This document shows, in pieces, positions 49,767 to 61,800 of a stretch of DNA of 64,000 nucleotides. Below the pieces are notes generated by a model. The model was not told the origin of the DNA and searched no databases. It saw only the letters and a program-made list of their open reading frames with translations. A program made the position numbers and the translations under genes. Origin of the DNA: Allium sativum (Eukaryota > Streptophyta > Magnoliopsida > Asparagales > Amaryllidaceae). The first letter of the stretch is position 1, and each line of letters begins with the position of its first letter. The DNA is taken from NCBI GenBank assembly GCA_030737875.1, contig CM060912.1, positions 331,750,731 to 331,814,730 on the forward strand, given 5' to 3'.

Positions 49767-50922
49767 TTGTGTGTGTGTATATATATATTATTTGTGTATG
49801 TATGTGTGTTGGCATTGGCTGCTCCTTGCATCCTTTATGCTATGTTGTTGCACCATTTACTCTGTTTCTCCTTTGTGCTCATGCTTTTCGATGCCTTGTT
49901 TATGTTGAACTGTGCTAATATTTGCACACATGTGCACTTAAACGTGACATGTTTTTGCACCAAATTTGTGTGCCTTGTTTCATTTACCATATGCATCTGT
50001 TTGAGGCTCTTCATTGCCCTTGCGTATGGCCTATTAGTGTGCACTTCATGCTTGCATTATCCACGTATTTGGAACTTTGCTTATCCAAGTCACATTGTAT
50101 TCACCTACTTGTACACTGAATTGCTATGGTGCTTGTACTCTAGCTATGCTTAGCTAGTTGTATAGTGCACTTGGCTTTTGGAAATGTAACTTCTATTCCT
50201 TAAGCTAAGTATCATTCTTCTGTTGAATCTTGTATCTTCCTTTTTCTTTCTATTTCTGGTTTGTTAAGCTTAACAATGTGTTTGTGTAGTTTCTCCACTC
50301 TTGCTTCACCCATTTATTGCAATTATGTTTTAACTGCTTTGATGTTGGACTTGAAACACTACTGGCTTGGTGTTACACCCATGTTGCTACCATGTAAAGA
50401 GCTCTTGTTTATGACATGCTATACATGTGATTTGCATGTGCACCTTCTTGTTTGCGCACTTGTATCATTACCGCCTTGAGTTGATTCTTGGGGCTGAACT
50501 GAAATATATGTGTGCTTCATTTCTTTGCTTACTTGGTCATGCAATATACACCTTGTCCATTTTCCATTTGTGATGCATGTATCCTTTTACTTTGCGCTTC
50601 CTTGAAATGTTTTTGCATGTAATACTTGATGCTGTCAAACCCATCCGATTCACTACTGCATATATTGTGTATTGTGCTTGCTAGTTGTTGTTTGCCACAC
50701 TTGACATGTTGCTTATATGCTCGACTTATGCATGTGCAAATTACATTATATATACGTATATACAGCACATTTATGTGTGAAAACAAGTTTCGTGAATGTG
50801 CAATTTTTAAATTTTTTATATGTGAGTTATTTGAATTACAGACATGAATTTATTTATTTATTTAAATCAGTAGACCACTATACGTTGTGTCGTAGCTGGT
50901 CAACATTAGCATACCACAAACG
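48541..50922. other. Unassigned DNA, T-rich in its second half
   Basis: Position 48655 carries gtgaataggg, and on the minus strand this resembles a copia LTR end (ctattcacccc). Downstream, 48730-48960 could be copia LTR material, but the match is weak. From about 49370 to 50880 the plus strand is rich in T and TG, with many short accidental open frames. The longest (49647-50153) is read through the microsatellite and is hydrophobic and Cys/His-rich, as expected from T-rich DNA. No domain was recognised. It may be intron or UTR-like captured sequence. Confidence 0.3.
49711..49798 (+). repeat. Compound microsatellite (AC)n(AT)n(TG)n(AT)n
   Basis: Sixteen AC units run into about twelve AT units, then a TG block and another AT block. 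The AC and TG blocks are complementary, so the whole can fold into a hairpin. Confidence 0.95.
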
Positions 50923-52763
50923 TGACACCCCATGTCTGTTAATGTCGCTCACTAAGAGAATGCACTAAGTTTCATGAAGCATTATAGGTAAACAGAAACA
51001 TTACAAGACAGATATAAAATAGCAGCGGAATTTAAAACTTTATCATAAAGCATCGTATTTCAAAACATGGTTACATCATATATCTAAAAAACAAAAAACC
51101 CAGTACATCATTAAAAAATTTGACCTGAACTTAAAACATCAGAGTACAGTAATAAAAGAAGCATAATTCCCATAACAAAGTCATAGTTGAAGAGATAAGA
51201 ACTTGAGCAATACATCTAAGCAGCTCTAAGCAGAATCTTGATCAAGCTTGAGTGTTACCACCCTAAGAACTTAGGGGTGAAACGGAAGAGAAAGGAGAGA
51301 AAACAAAATAGGTCAGACAAAAAGTCTAGCGAGTCCAATTACTTTTGCATATAAATAAGTAAAAGTATCATGACAGGCGTATATAGTGGATAAGAGAGAT
51401 AACATCAAAAAAAGGCAGGTAGGACAAGGTAAACAGGATCAACATGATAGAGTATATCGCGCTTCTCTAATGATTTATCTGCACCAATACTAGTGTGTTA
51501 TTAACAAGATGATTGCTAAAAAGTATAAGATGGTAGACTTGGTGTACTTCCATGAGAGGTTTTCACCCCATACAATCAACAGGCAGCCCAACATATCGGA
51601 GTTACCCATAAGGATATTAACGGGCTCCCCAACATACCGGAGTCTAGATGTACCTTAATTACTTCCCTAATCGATCGGCTCCCTACTCCGTAGATAACCT
51701 ATGTTGGCCCCGCAGTAGGATGTGTAACTTCCTAAAGTGGTAACCCTTCATTTTCAGGATGTGCATAACCATATCTACAGGTGTCACGACTTCTAAACCT
51801 CCTCTGCCGGACCCATGCATGCACATGACCCCGTCGGAATGCACCGCCCACACCATCCTCCCACATTTGGATCTCTTGCAATCCGCCCAGTAAGCGCGCC
51901 CCGACTCCGACCTAGTTCGGAGTACTTGTTTAATACCTATATATGGGTTACTGACTGAAAAGGGTCCCACACACAAGATGATACAAGCTTCCCCCTACGC
52001 TTGCATCCCCACTCGGTTTTCAACAGGTTATGCCATACCAGAGTAAAAGATTGCATAACCCTACTGGTTAAATTTGTGGGCCTATATATAAAAATATTAC
52101 CCACCCACCCAAGATTTACTTAACCCACCCACTGTTTCAAACAAGTTTACTTAACCCCTACTCAAGTTCTATGTTCATACAATCCCTATGTATACAACTA
52201 GGTTAAGTATTCCAATTCAGTACCATATTCATTTATAGTTATAATGTGCTAGACCTCCCACATTAAGCCTATAACTTGTGAATGCTGGATATGTCAGTCG
52301 GTTCCGGGCAGACTTCTTTCACAAGTCGGACTTAACCTCGTGTCTTAGCACGTCTCGTGTTTATGCACTTAGACCCCTCACATTAGATTCATCATTTGTG
52401 GTCGTTGGATTTGCCGGTCGGTTCCGGGCAGACTTCCACCACAAGTGTAATCAAACCTCGTGTCTAAGCGCGGTTACAATTTCTACTTACTGTAAATCTA
52501 GGCATTTCCATTATTAACCAAATGTTCCTATGTCGTTATAGGTTTTCATGCCCCTTTCCCAAGTTATGTTCATAATGAACCATATGCCACAAATTATGGT
52601 CTTTAATCACTATTTGATTTATGCTTCATATATTTCATTAAATTTATTCCCAAATTTCCAATTACAAGTTATGCCCCAATTTTTAACGTTTTTCCCTCGT
52701 TCTCAATTTAACGCGTTCGCATATTTTAGCGGCATGCCTAGGCTCGAAGGTAGCCAGGCTATA
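50923..52763 (-). repeat. Tekay-like LTR, minus strand, cut by the next element
   Basis: It begins tgacaccccatg, the complement of an LTR end ending in ggggtgtca. The next bases match the complement of the gtgagtgacattaa block seen at both Tekay LTR ends. It contains two tandem hairpin modules (52263-52455) and GGTTAAGT-type words. The 52764 element was inserted at 52763; the remainder of this LTR must lie beyond the window. Whether it was a 5' or 3' LTR is unclear, although ataccac just left of it (50912-50918) might be a ruined primer site. Confidence 0.75.
52263..52455 (-). repeat. Two tandem hairpin modules, copies 6 and 7
   Basis: Copy 6 pairs ACTTGTGAA (52274-52282) perfectly with TTCACAAGT (52318-52326), and TTAAGCC with GACTTAA (52329-52335) with one mismatch. 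Copy 7 pairs TTGTGGT (52396-52402) perfectly with ACCACAA (52438-52444), and TTAGATT with AATCAAA (52449-52455) with one mismatch. The loop core is GGTTCCGGGCAGACTT, the complement of the core in the other copies with small changes. Confidence 0.8.
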
Positions 52764-54689
52764 TGTGACGACCCCAAAACCCCGTACGACGGTGGCAAGG
52801 GTAATCTTTGGAACATAACACATAAACAGAAAACAACATAACAGAAGTAAATAAATACACCAGATAATGTACAATAGAATACACTGGATAAACATAATCA
52901 TCAGAGTTACACAGTATACTGGATCATACTTAGTACAAAATACAATTTAGCTATACATAAATGTCTACAGCGGAGAACAAAACATAATATGTACAACAAG
53001 AGCTGAACAGCATAAAAAGAGATAAATGATAGAATTCATCTTCGGCTCCAGCTATCCAGAAAGAGCCTGCTATAACCTGAATACAAGGCTGCCCGTGTAG
53101 AAAAAGGGGCACCCGAGTTTGCAAGTAAAAAAAACTACGAGTCAGTCATGGGACTGGTATGAGAAATCTACTTAACATATTCTAATATATGGCCAATCAC
53201 AGGACTACGCCACTTTCGCGGAACGGGTTTACTCCATTGGATTTCCAGTGCTTTACAACAAGTAAATCTTTTAAACATTGCAATGCTTTTTATAAAAATG
53301 AAGCCATTATAAGACTCAGTTCCCATCACACAATGCAACGCAAACCGAAGGATAGAGTTTTTACCTTATAATGGCCAAAATATGCTTGATACGAATAAAA
53401 CAAAAGCATTTGATATTATTACTAGTGATTATATGTTTCAAAAACAATTTCAAATCATAAGTATCAATCATAGATGGCATTAATGCCCCATACCACTATG
53501 TCGCCATATATAGGTATACAATCAAAACCGCACAAGTCGTATTTGGAAATTGGATTTCCCTCATGAACCAAGGCAAAAGATAGTCCTTACCGACTTCGAG
53601 ACTATCTAGCCCAAGTCTTAGGCAAGCGCGCAGGCAAGCCTTGGATCGTCAGGGCCGGTCCACCGATGTGGATTATTATGCCTGAACACTGTGTTTCCCC
53701 GCCCTTTGGGGCATAAATGAGCCAAATGACTCCATCGGCTCCACATAGTCACTGATATATCCGAGGCGCCTCGCAACAGCAACAACCACATAGGTGAAAA
53801 TAATATAAATGTCAGGGCTGGTAGGTCACTGACACCACCATAGCTAGAAGGAAACACATGCCCTCCCTGATGTCCTCTCCCGTTTCTGGTTCATACCGGG
53901 GTGTGAACCTTGCTAATCAACATTATACACAAAGCTATGCCACACAGGCCGTGCTTTGATCATCAACCACAAGACTTTTCTTTTCAACAGAAACCTTGAT
54001 CATCTGCCGCTTAGGTATGCCATACAGGAAATTCACTCTATGTGACTGATTTCTATCGATATATAACCTCTGAGCTCGTACGTCTTAGAGAAGGGCGTTA
54101 AGCAAGAGAATAAATTCTCCACCGCCAAACAGATATATATTTAATAGAGATCAATCAGCACAGAAAAAAATCCAATGTTAGACACACAGTCCAGTTACAC
54201 GTTCATTCTGGGTCTAAACGAAACTGGAGGCACTATATACCTCGCATACCCATCGATGTCCATGTACGTCTGGACGATGGCCACTTATTATCTATATTTC
54301 GGGATGCCTCCCAATCAAGACATCAGTTATCATCCAACCGAGGTGAAGATCTCTGGTCTTCAACCACCGTCTTCATCATCAACTTCATATCGCCGATCAA
54401 TTATTTGAAATGAGATTTAACTCGGCCTTTTCAAATAATTCACGTATATTTAGAATTTAAATCAATTCATTTCAATGGTTAAATTATTCGACATCAATAA
54501 TTCTGTTATCAAATGTAATTTTCACACGAAGCTCATTCAACCATCAAATATCTAATAAACCGGGTAAATTCGGTTTATTTCCATTCCATATTGTTTATAA
54601 TATTTTATGATGATTTATCGCTATTTTTATTCTTTTAAAAATAGCCAATTCATTTAAACGACGCTTCAGGACATAACGCGGCCGTGACG

Positions 54690-55145
54690 CTGTTTTTCTT
54701 CAGATTTGATTTACACATATATGAAAATCTAATCATTGGATCTTCACAAATTTTATATCATTAGAAAGATCTTTTCAAAACGAATCCAACGGTTTCAGTT
54801 TTTGGAAAATCCGACGGTCGGATCTCCCGGTACAATCGTTTGAAGTTTCGATTTCAAAATACGAACTGCAGCGTCGTTATTCGATTTATTTTAATTATAT
54901 TTATATATGTATATAAATATAATCGATTCTGGTGCTGTTTTTCTTCAGATTTGAATTAAACATTCCAGACAATCCAACCGTTGGATCTTCACAAAGTGGG
55001 TGTCGTTGGAAAGATATTTCTAAATCGAACCCAACGGTTTCGGTTTCGAGAAAATCCGAAGGTCGGATCTCTCGCACTAATCGTTTGAAATCATGGTTTC
55101 AAACCACGAACTGCAGCTTCGTTATTCGATTTATTTGAATTATAT
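54690..55145 (-). repeat. Tandem duplication of about 230 bp in the LTR
   Basis: The block from gctgtttttcttcagatttg through ggatcttcaca, the ccaacggtttc and ggtcggatctc words, and acgaactgcag to ttcgttattcgattta occurs twice, at about 54690 and 54930, at a visible divergence. A related single copy is at about 2430-2600. Confidence 0.8.
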
Positions 55146-55179
55146 TTATATAAATATATAGAAATATAATTCTTTCTTC

Positions 55180-55690
55180 GATTTCAAAACTATATCCACT
55201 TCATATATTTGATAAAAATGATATTTTTATCATCAAAAATATTTATTCAACACATGAATATTTTTAGCACTTCATATTCACAATAAAAATGTAGATTTTA
55301 TTGTTCAATCTATATATTCAACACATGAATGTTTTTTACTTCACACATACGATAAAAATATGATTTTTATCGTTCTAGTTCTTTATTCCACACATGAATA
55401 TTTTCTATAGTTGATATATATAATAAAAATGTGATTTTTATTGTAAAACAATTTATTTCAAAACACTAATATTTTGTATAGTCTATATATATGATAAAAA
55501 TGTTATTTTTGGTGTTAAAACAATTTATTTAAAACACAAATATTTTATATAGTCTATATATATGATAAAAATGTTATTTTTATCTTTCAAAGAATTTATT
55601 CAATACACGAACTCCATTCAACACATGAATTTTATTTCAACATTCAACACATGAATTTTATTTCAACATTCAACACATGAATTTAAATCT
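55180..55690 (-). repeat. AT hairpin array, LTR copy
   Basis: About seven units of 60-70 bp occur, each with GATAAAAAT, a loop of 2-4 bases and ATTTTTATC or a near variant, spaced by ttcaacacatgaatatt. The array crosses the position (55262) that corresponds to the broken end of the 5' LTR at 63304. Confidence 0.8.
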
Positions 55691-56791
55691 GACACAGAAA
55701 TATTTCAGAAAATTTCGGTAGCATAATGGCAGGGTAGTTAAAACCGGGACCGTCCCTAGTACGGCTACTCGCTCTACCTTAAAGCCTTGCAGCTTTTGAT
55801 AATGGGGATTTTCAATATCTAGTTCGTACGCAGACGAATTCTCCCATATACTAATCCTATTGGGATTTCAACCACAATCAATCATTTCAAATCAACCATT
55901 CATGATATTCACCAAATTTTCACATCAACCAATAATCCAAACAATATCACAACCAATATATATCGTCCATGGTCTGTGGACGAGGGGAGTATATATATAC
56001 ATATAGATATACGTATATAACTATATTTCGATTTCATTTCAATATCATTTCAATTTATTTCAACGCATATATCACTTATACAACGCATATATAACTTTTA
56101 CATCGAACATACAACTTATACAACGCATATACATGAGGTGTACAACGCTTATATAACACATACTTCGACTATATAATTTATACATTGTTGTTTTCCATAT
56201 CGTTTATAATTTAGAAATCTCACATTGGGTTCCACTCCATCAAAAATAGCAGAAGGCTCAGAAAAATATGCGGTCTCTTCTAGAATGTAGAAGACGTCCA
56301 CACGAGTCCACTGTCTCTTGTTTCACTGAATTTCGTCAAGAAACGAAAAAGATATGATTTTTATCGTGAAATAAAAGTTTGCGACACTTTAAAGGTGTTG
56401 AAATCAGTTCAGAAATTACAAGGCCGTTACCTCGCTATTCTGTTCAAAACTAGGTCGAGGATTTTCTGCAAATTCGTGAAGCTTGGATGCGATCGGCCTG
56501 TGCCATGTTAAAGAGGGAGGAGGGGCGCCTCCGCGCATGGTGGTGGGGTCCCCTGCGATGGCGGATTCCAATCGTGGCAGCGCTCGCAAGTCAGCGCCTT
56601 TGAGAGCCTCGTTCTCGACGGTGGGGTGATGCCTGGAGACGAGGTCGGTGCTGATTTGAGGAGTAAGGAGAGGGCTTTAAAACGTGGGTGGTGGCAGGGT
56701 CTATCTCGCTGTGGTTTGGTCGGAATCGGGCTGGAAAGCGGTGGATGCATTTCCGCCTTCAGATCGGTAGTCAGACGGGGAGAGAGAAAAT

Positions 56792-56831
56792 ATTTTATAA
56801 AGTGAATTAATTTTTACAAAAATCTGATTGG
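56792..56831 (-). promoter_or_regulatory. CCAAT and TATA boxes of the LTR
   Basis: On the minus strand CCAAT (56827-56831) lies about 28 bases upstream of TATAAAAT (56792-56799). A CT-rich start region and then a GC-rich leader follow. Order and spacing fit a plant core promoter. Confidence 0.55.
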
Positions 56832-57697
56832 CCGGAAGCTATATAAAATTTTAAAAGGGGGTTTTCTAATACGAACTCCAATCCAAACCCAACGATTGTC
56901 GCCCCTAACTAAATACCCCTGTTCCGAACACAATGGGATATGTTTCGTAGGCCCATTCGACTATTTGAGTCAGTTTCTCTTCAAATTAAAATATAAAACA
57001 TTCAATATTTGTTTTGAACGTACATTTCAATTTGCCGGGGCCACATACTGATTCTAAAAATTCCAGAAAAATAAATCCAGCTATGTTTTGATGATACGGT
57101 CCCAAAAAAACTAGTTTCGTCGAATTCTGAGACCGTTTGAAAAATGGCCATTTTCCGGTCGATTCAATTTAACAGAAATCGACCAAACACATTTCCCTTC
57201 GCCACGCTCACATACTAACTTCAAAAATTATGAAATTTAAAACCTAGCAATAATTTGACATCCCGGATCCAACAAAAGTTGTTTCGTCGAAATCTGAGGT
57301 CGTTTGCAAAATGGCTATTTTCACGGGCTATATAAACTCCATAGCGACCTTTCTGAAAATTCATTTGACCATAACTTTTGATTCCCTCTATGAAACTTTG
57401 ATTTTTCAGATTCGTTAGAAAGATATTCACTAATAGATCTAAAAATTTTTGGTTTCACTAAAATCCGTTTTATTTTGCACTCGGTACAGTCATTCATAAT
57501 TTGAATTGAAAATTTGAAACAACCGCGCCTTTTTAGGCCTTGTTTACAATTTAAAATAATTATATTTATTTTCAAACATCGATTCAAACATACTTTTTGT
57601 CGTTATTATTTAAAATAATTTATCTTAAATATCTAAAATTCACTAAAATAGCCAAATTAAAATTTTTAAATTGGCTCAGATTTTCCGGGTTGTTACA

Positions 57698-57732
57698 ATC
57701 TGCCCCACTTAAAACTTTTCGTCCTCGAAAAG
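57698..57732 (-). other. Hairpin plus polypurine tract
   Basis: On the minus strand CTTTTCG (57726-57732), loop AGGA and its exact complement CGAAAAG (57715-57721) are followed by TTTTAAGTGGGGCAGAT, which touches the LTR at 57697. Confidence 0.85.
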
Positions 57733-58838
57733 GAACAAAGTCGAAAGTGGTTTAATTAACCAACTCTACTTTCAATCTGGCTTCCATTCTCCAAATTTTC
57801 AGTTTCTGAGAATTTTCAAATTCTTCAAAAAGTTTGGCTAACACCCTAAATTTTCGAAAAAAAATCGCCATTACCTCCTTTGTACGGGGAGGGGTTTGGA
57901 AATTTATTGGGCCATATTAGGTACCCAATAAATCCTAATAAGCATGCAAATATTTATAGTGATATATTCCGGTGTCCACAGGGGAGTGTGTATAGATCCT
58001 AACTCCAGAGAATAAATTCTCGTCACCCTATAAATGGTTTTTGTGCCTTAATGACCAGAGAGACGTGTTTATTGTCATCTCCAGACCCGTGTGGGGTTTT
58101 TATTAATCTTGCAATTTACCGTTACATTTTATATGGTCCATATCAGTCATCAGTCCAACCTGTAATATATAGTCATCGCCATACGAGCCTCTCGCTCATA
58201 TGGTAGATCTTCAACCTCGTCACACAGGCCCCAAATGCTTATGTGGTATATGATGAAGTATGCCTATCTTCAAGAAGTATGCCATGTAGTGTAGTTCAAA
58301 ATTAATTGTTACTATCATATGGCGACATTTATTGTTGGACACAGAACAACCAGCACTCCGCATCCAATGGCATTCACAGGAGTTGATATAATTATAAAAT
58401 TGCGCATCCAACTCATTAAGTTTTACCTATTTGTCGGGCACGCAAATAAATTCTTTACTCAACAGCTAATCCACTTACCTGTTCAAACATACATAATGCA
58501 CATGTATATATTTCTATCTATTTTTAAATCAGTTCAATACTTGATTTAATTTCATAAATTTACCATCATTCTCTTCTTGATTAAATTTACTATCGTTCTA
58601 ATAATTTAATTAATCAAATCCACAATCACACAACACAAACAACAATCAATTTGTTTTTAACCTTTCAAAAATATACTTATCGATTCATATACTCTTTTAA
58701 AATAATCAGACTATAGAATTAAAAGTTACATCCATGAAAAGAAAATAACAACAAAGTAGAGAACATAATGGAAATTTCAAAATATGGTAAATGTACCTTG
58801 CACCAGAGTCAATCAGAGATATCCACCCTGAACTTAGG
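57733..58838 (-). other. 3' untranslated interior of the chromovirus
   Basis: No coding frame or repeat was recognised between the end of gag-pol and the hairpin. It is AT-rich with short accidental frames on both strands. Confidence 0.5.
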
Positions 58839-61800
58839 TTAGGCTTTCTTAATCCTTTCTTCTGTTTCCCAAGTACAATCCCGCGGATCTCCACTCCATT
58901 GCACTTTGACTAAGTGAACCTTCTTGTACCTCAGCACTTTGGTTTCTTTGCCAATAATCTTTATCGACTCTCTTCTCACAGCCAATTCTGGAGTAATTTC
59001 CAGTTCCTGTTGTGCGGCTTCTTCCACAACCGAGTCCGGATCCTGTACATGCTTTCTAAGTTGAGAAACGTGAAATACAACATGTACTCCAGGCAACCAA
59101 TCAGGTAATTGAACTCTATAAGCGAGAGTTCCAATCCGTTCAAGTATAGGGAATGGACCAATAAATCTGGGGGCCAACTTCCCAATTTTGCCAAACCTGA
59201 CCACTCCCCTCATCGAAGAAACCCGTAGATACACATAATCACCAACAGAAAAAGCTAAATCTCTTCTTCTCGAATCAGCACAGCTCTTCTGTCGGCTTTG
59301 AGCGGCGAGTAATCGTATCTTAACGAAATCGACTTTGTCTACAGCTTCAGGGATCATATCAGGTCCCAATACAAGTCTATTACTAGGTTCTACCCAACAA
59401 ACAGGAGATCAGCACGGTTTACCATACAATGCATTGAATGGTGACATTGTCAGGCTTGCTTGGTAGCTGTTGTTGTAGGAAAAATCAGCCAAATGCAAAT
59501 GGTCTTCCCATGATCCACCAAAATCAAGAACACAAGCCCGCAATAAATATTCTAGTATATGATTCACCCTCTCAGTTTGACCATATGTCTGAGGATGATA
59601 GGCGGTGCTCAAGTTCAGCTTCGTTCCCAGATCTACTTGAAATGCCTCCCAGGATTTGCTAGTAAATATTGGATCTCTATCACTAACTATACTGATCCGC
59701 ACTCCATGTAGCCTAACAATTTCCTTGAAATAAACTTGTGTCGGACTCTGAGCAGTTCTATTGGATCTGACAGGTATAAAATGGGCGGTCTTCGTAAAGC
59801 GATCTATGATCACCCAAATACTGTCATTTACTTTCTTAGTTCTGGGCAAACCATCTATGAAGTCCATGGAAATATGTTCCCACTTCCAACCTGGAATGTC
59901 CAGCGGTTGCAACAATCCAGCCAGTTTCTGTAGGTCGCTTTTGACTAGTTGGCAAGTAGCGCAACTACTAACATATATTGAAACATCCCTTTTCATAGCC
60001 TTCCACCAGAATGTTCGCTTGAGATCGTTATACATTTTGGTCACACCTGGATGGGTACTCAGCTTGGACTTGCAACATTCATCTAACACTTCCCTTTTGA
60101 GCTCGGGGATGTCAGGAACATAAATCCTTCCTCTTAATCTCAGGATCCCATCGTTATCTATTTGAAAACCCGAGGGTTCGCCTTTCTGAATCCTTCTGAT
60201 CATATCCTTAATAAAATTATCATCCTTCTGAAGAATAGATATTTTGTCAATCAAGGAAGTCGTAATAATAAAGCTGACGATTATTGCATTCTTTCGACTT
60301 AGCGCATCGGCCACAACATTGGCTTTCACTGGAGTGTAAAAAATCTCAAAATCGTATGCTGCAAGAAACTCTAGCCAACGTTGCTGCCATAGATTCAAGT
60401 CTTTCTGGGTGAACAGATACTTTAGCGACTGATGATCTGTAAACAATTCGAATTTCTCACCCAAAAGATAGTGTCTCCAGATTTTTAGACCAAATACGAT
60501 AGCTAACAACTCAAGATCATGAGTAACGTAATTTTTCTCATGGGGCTTCAACTGACGGCTTGCATAAGCAACCACTTGACCTCTTTGCATTAATACTGCA
60601 CCATGGCCTTCTCTAGAGGCAATTGTCCAAACTTTAAAGTCTTGATTGCCATCAATTATCGTTAACACTGGAGCCGTTGTTAATCTTAACTTTAGCTTCT
60701 GAAAAGCCTCCTTACATTCGGGAGTCCACTTGAATCTTGTGTGCTTCTTGGTAAGCTTCGTTAAGGAACTAGATATCTTCGAAAAATCTTTGATGAATTT
60801 CCGATAATAACTAGCTAATCCAAGAAAACTTCAAACTTCTGTGGGAGTACTAGGCTGCTTCCAAATTTGAATAGTGGTGATTTTACCAGGATCCACAGAA
60901 ATTCCTTCCTTTGATACAACATGGCCCAGAAACTTGACTTCTTCTTGCCAGAATATACATTTGGAAAGTTTGGCCTTCAAGACATTCTTTCGTAGAATTT
61001 CTAACACTTGTTCCAAATATTTCGCGGGCTCGCTCTCTGACTTAGAGAAGATTAATACGTCATCAATGAAAACCAGAACAAATTTATTCAAGACATCGCG
61101 GAATACTCAATTAATTAAATCCACAAAATAGGAAGGAGCGTTACATAAGTCGAACGTCATTACTAACCACTCATAGAATAAATCGGGACCTCTGAATGCT
61201 GTCATAGGAACACACTCTTCGGCAATACGAAGCTGATGGAAGCCTGTAGCTAGGTCCATTCCTGAAAATACTTGTGCACCATTCAATCAATCCAACAAAT
61301 CATCAATCAGCGGCAATGGATATTTGTTCTTCAATGTATGATTATTCAAGTCACGATAATCCACACATAGTCGAAGAGTACCGTCTGACTTTGGGACAAA
61401 CACTACTGCTGCTCCCCAGTCAGAGAAACTAGGCCTGATCAGACCCTTCCATACAAGCTGTCGAGTCTGATTGTCTAATTCTTCTTTCTCCTTTAGAGTC
61501 ATTCTCCGGATAGTGTGCACTACTGGCCTTGCATTCGGAATTAAAGCGATCTTGAAATCAATTTCTCTCTTCGGAGGTAAGCTAACAACTTCTTCGAACA
61601 CATCTGCATAATTCTTGACGACGGGAATATCTTTTATGAGGTCCAGAATATTCTCTATGACTACAAGGATATTTTCTATCTGAGCAGGAGGAACATCAAG
61701 AGCTGACCAAAAGTCTTTTCTATCTGAATTCGGACCTTCGCGTGGTATGGTTATATAATTCCCTGATTTAATCTTTGCCCTGACCACTCTCTCGGCGCAT

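Larger units (their letters stand above)
52764..57697 (-). repeat. 3' LTR, 4934 bp
   Basis: It has inverted ends tgtgacgacccc and gggttgttaca. From left to right it holds a section resembling other LTRs in the window (53090-54330, including agtcagtcatgggactggta, also at 4874), a 230-bp tandem duplication, the AT hairpin array, the cgtccatggtctgtggacg palindrome, a GC-rich leader (56480-56760), and a promoter. The same LTR type forms the block 2287-12056. Confidence 0.8.

Noticed and set aside
49647..50153. 168-codon open frame, hydrophobic and Cys/His-rich
   Set aside because: It reads straight through an AC/AT/TG microsatellite and T-rich DNA, overlaps other frames of the same kind, and shows no domain; most likely chance.
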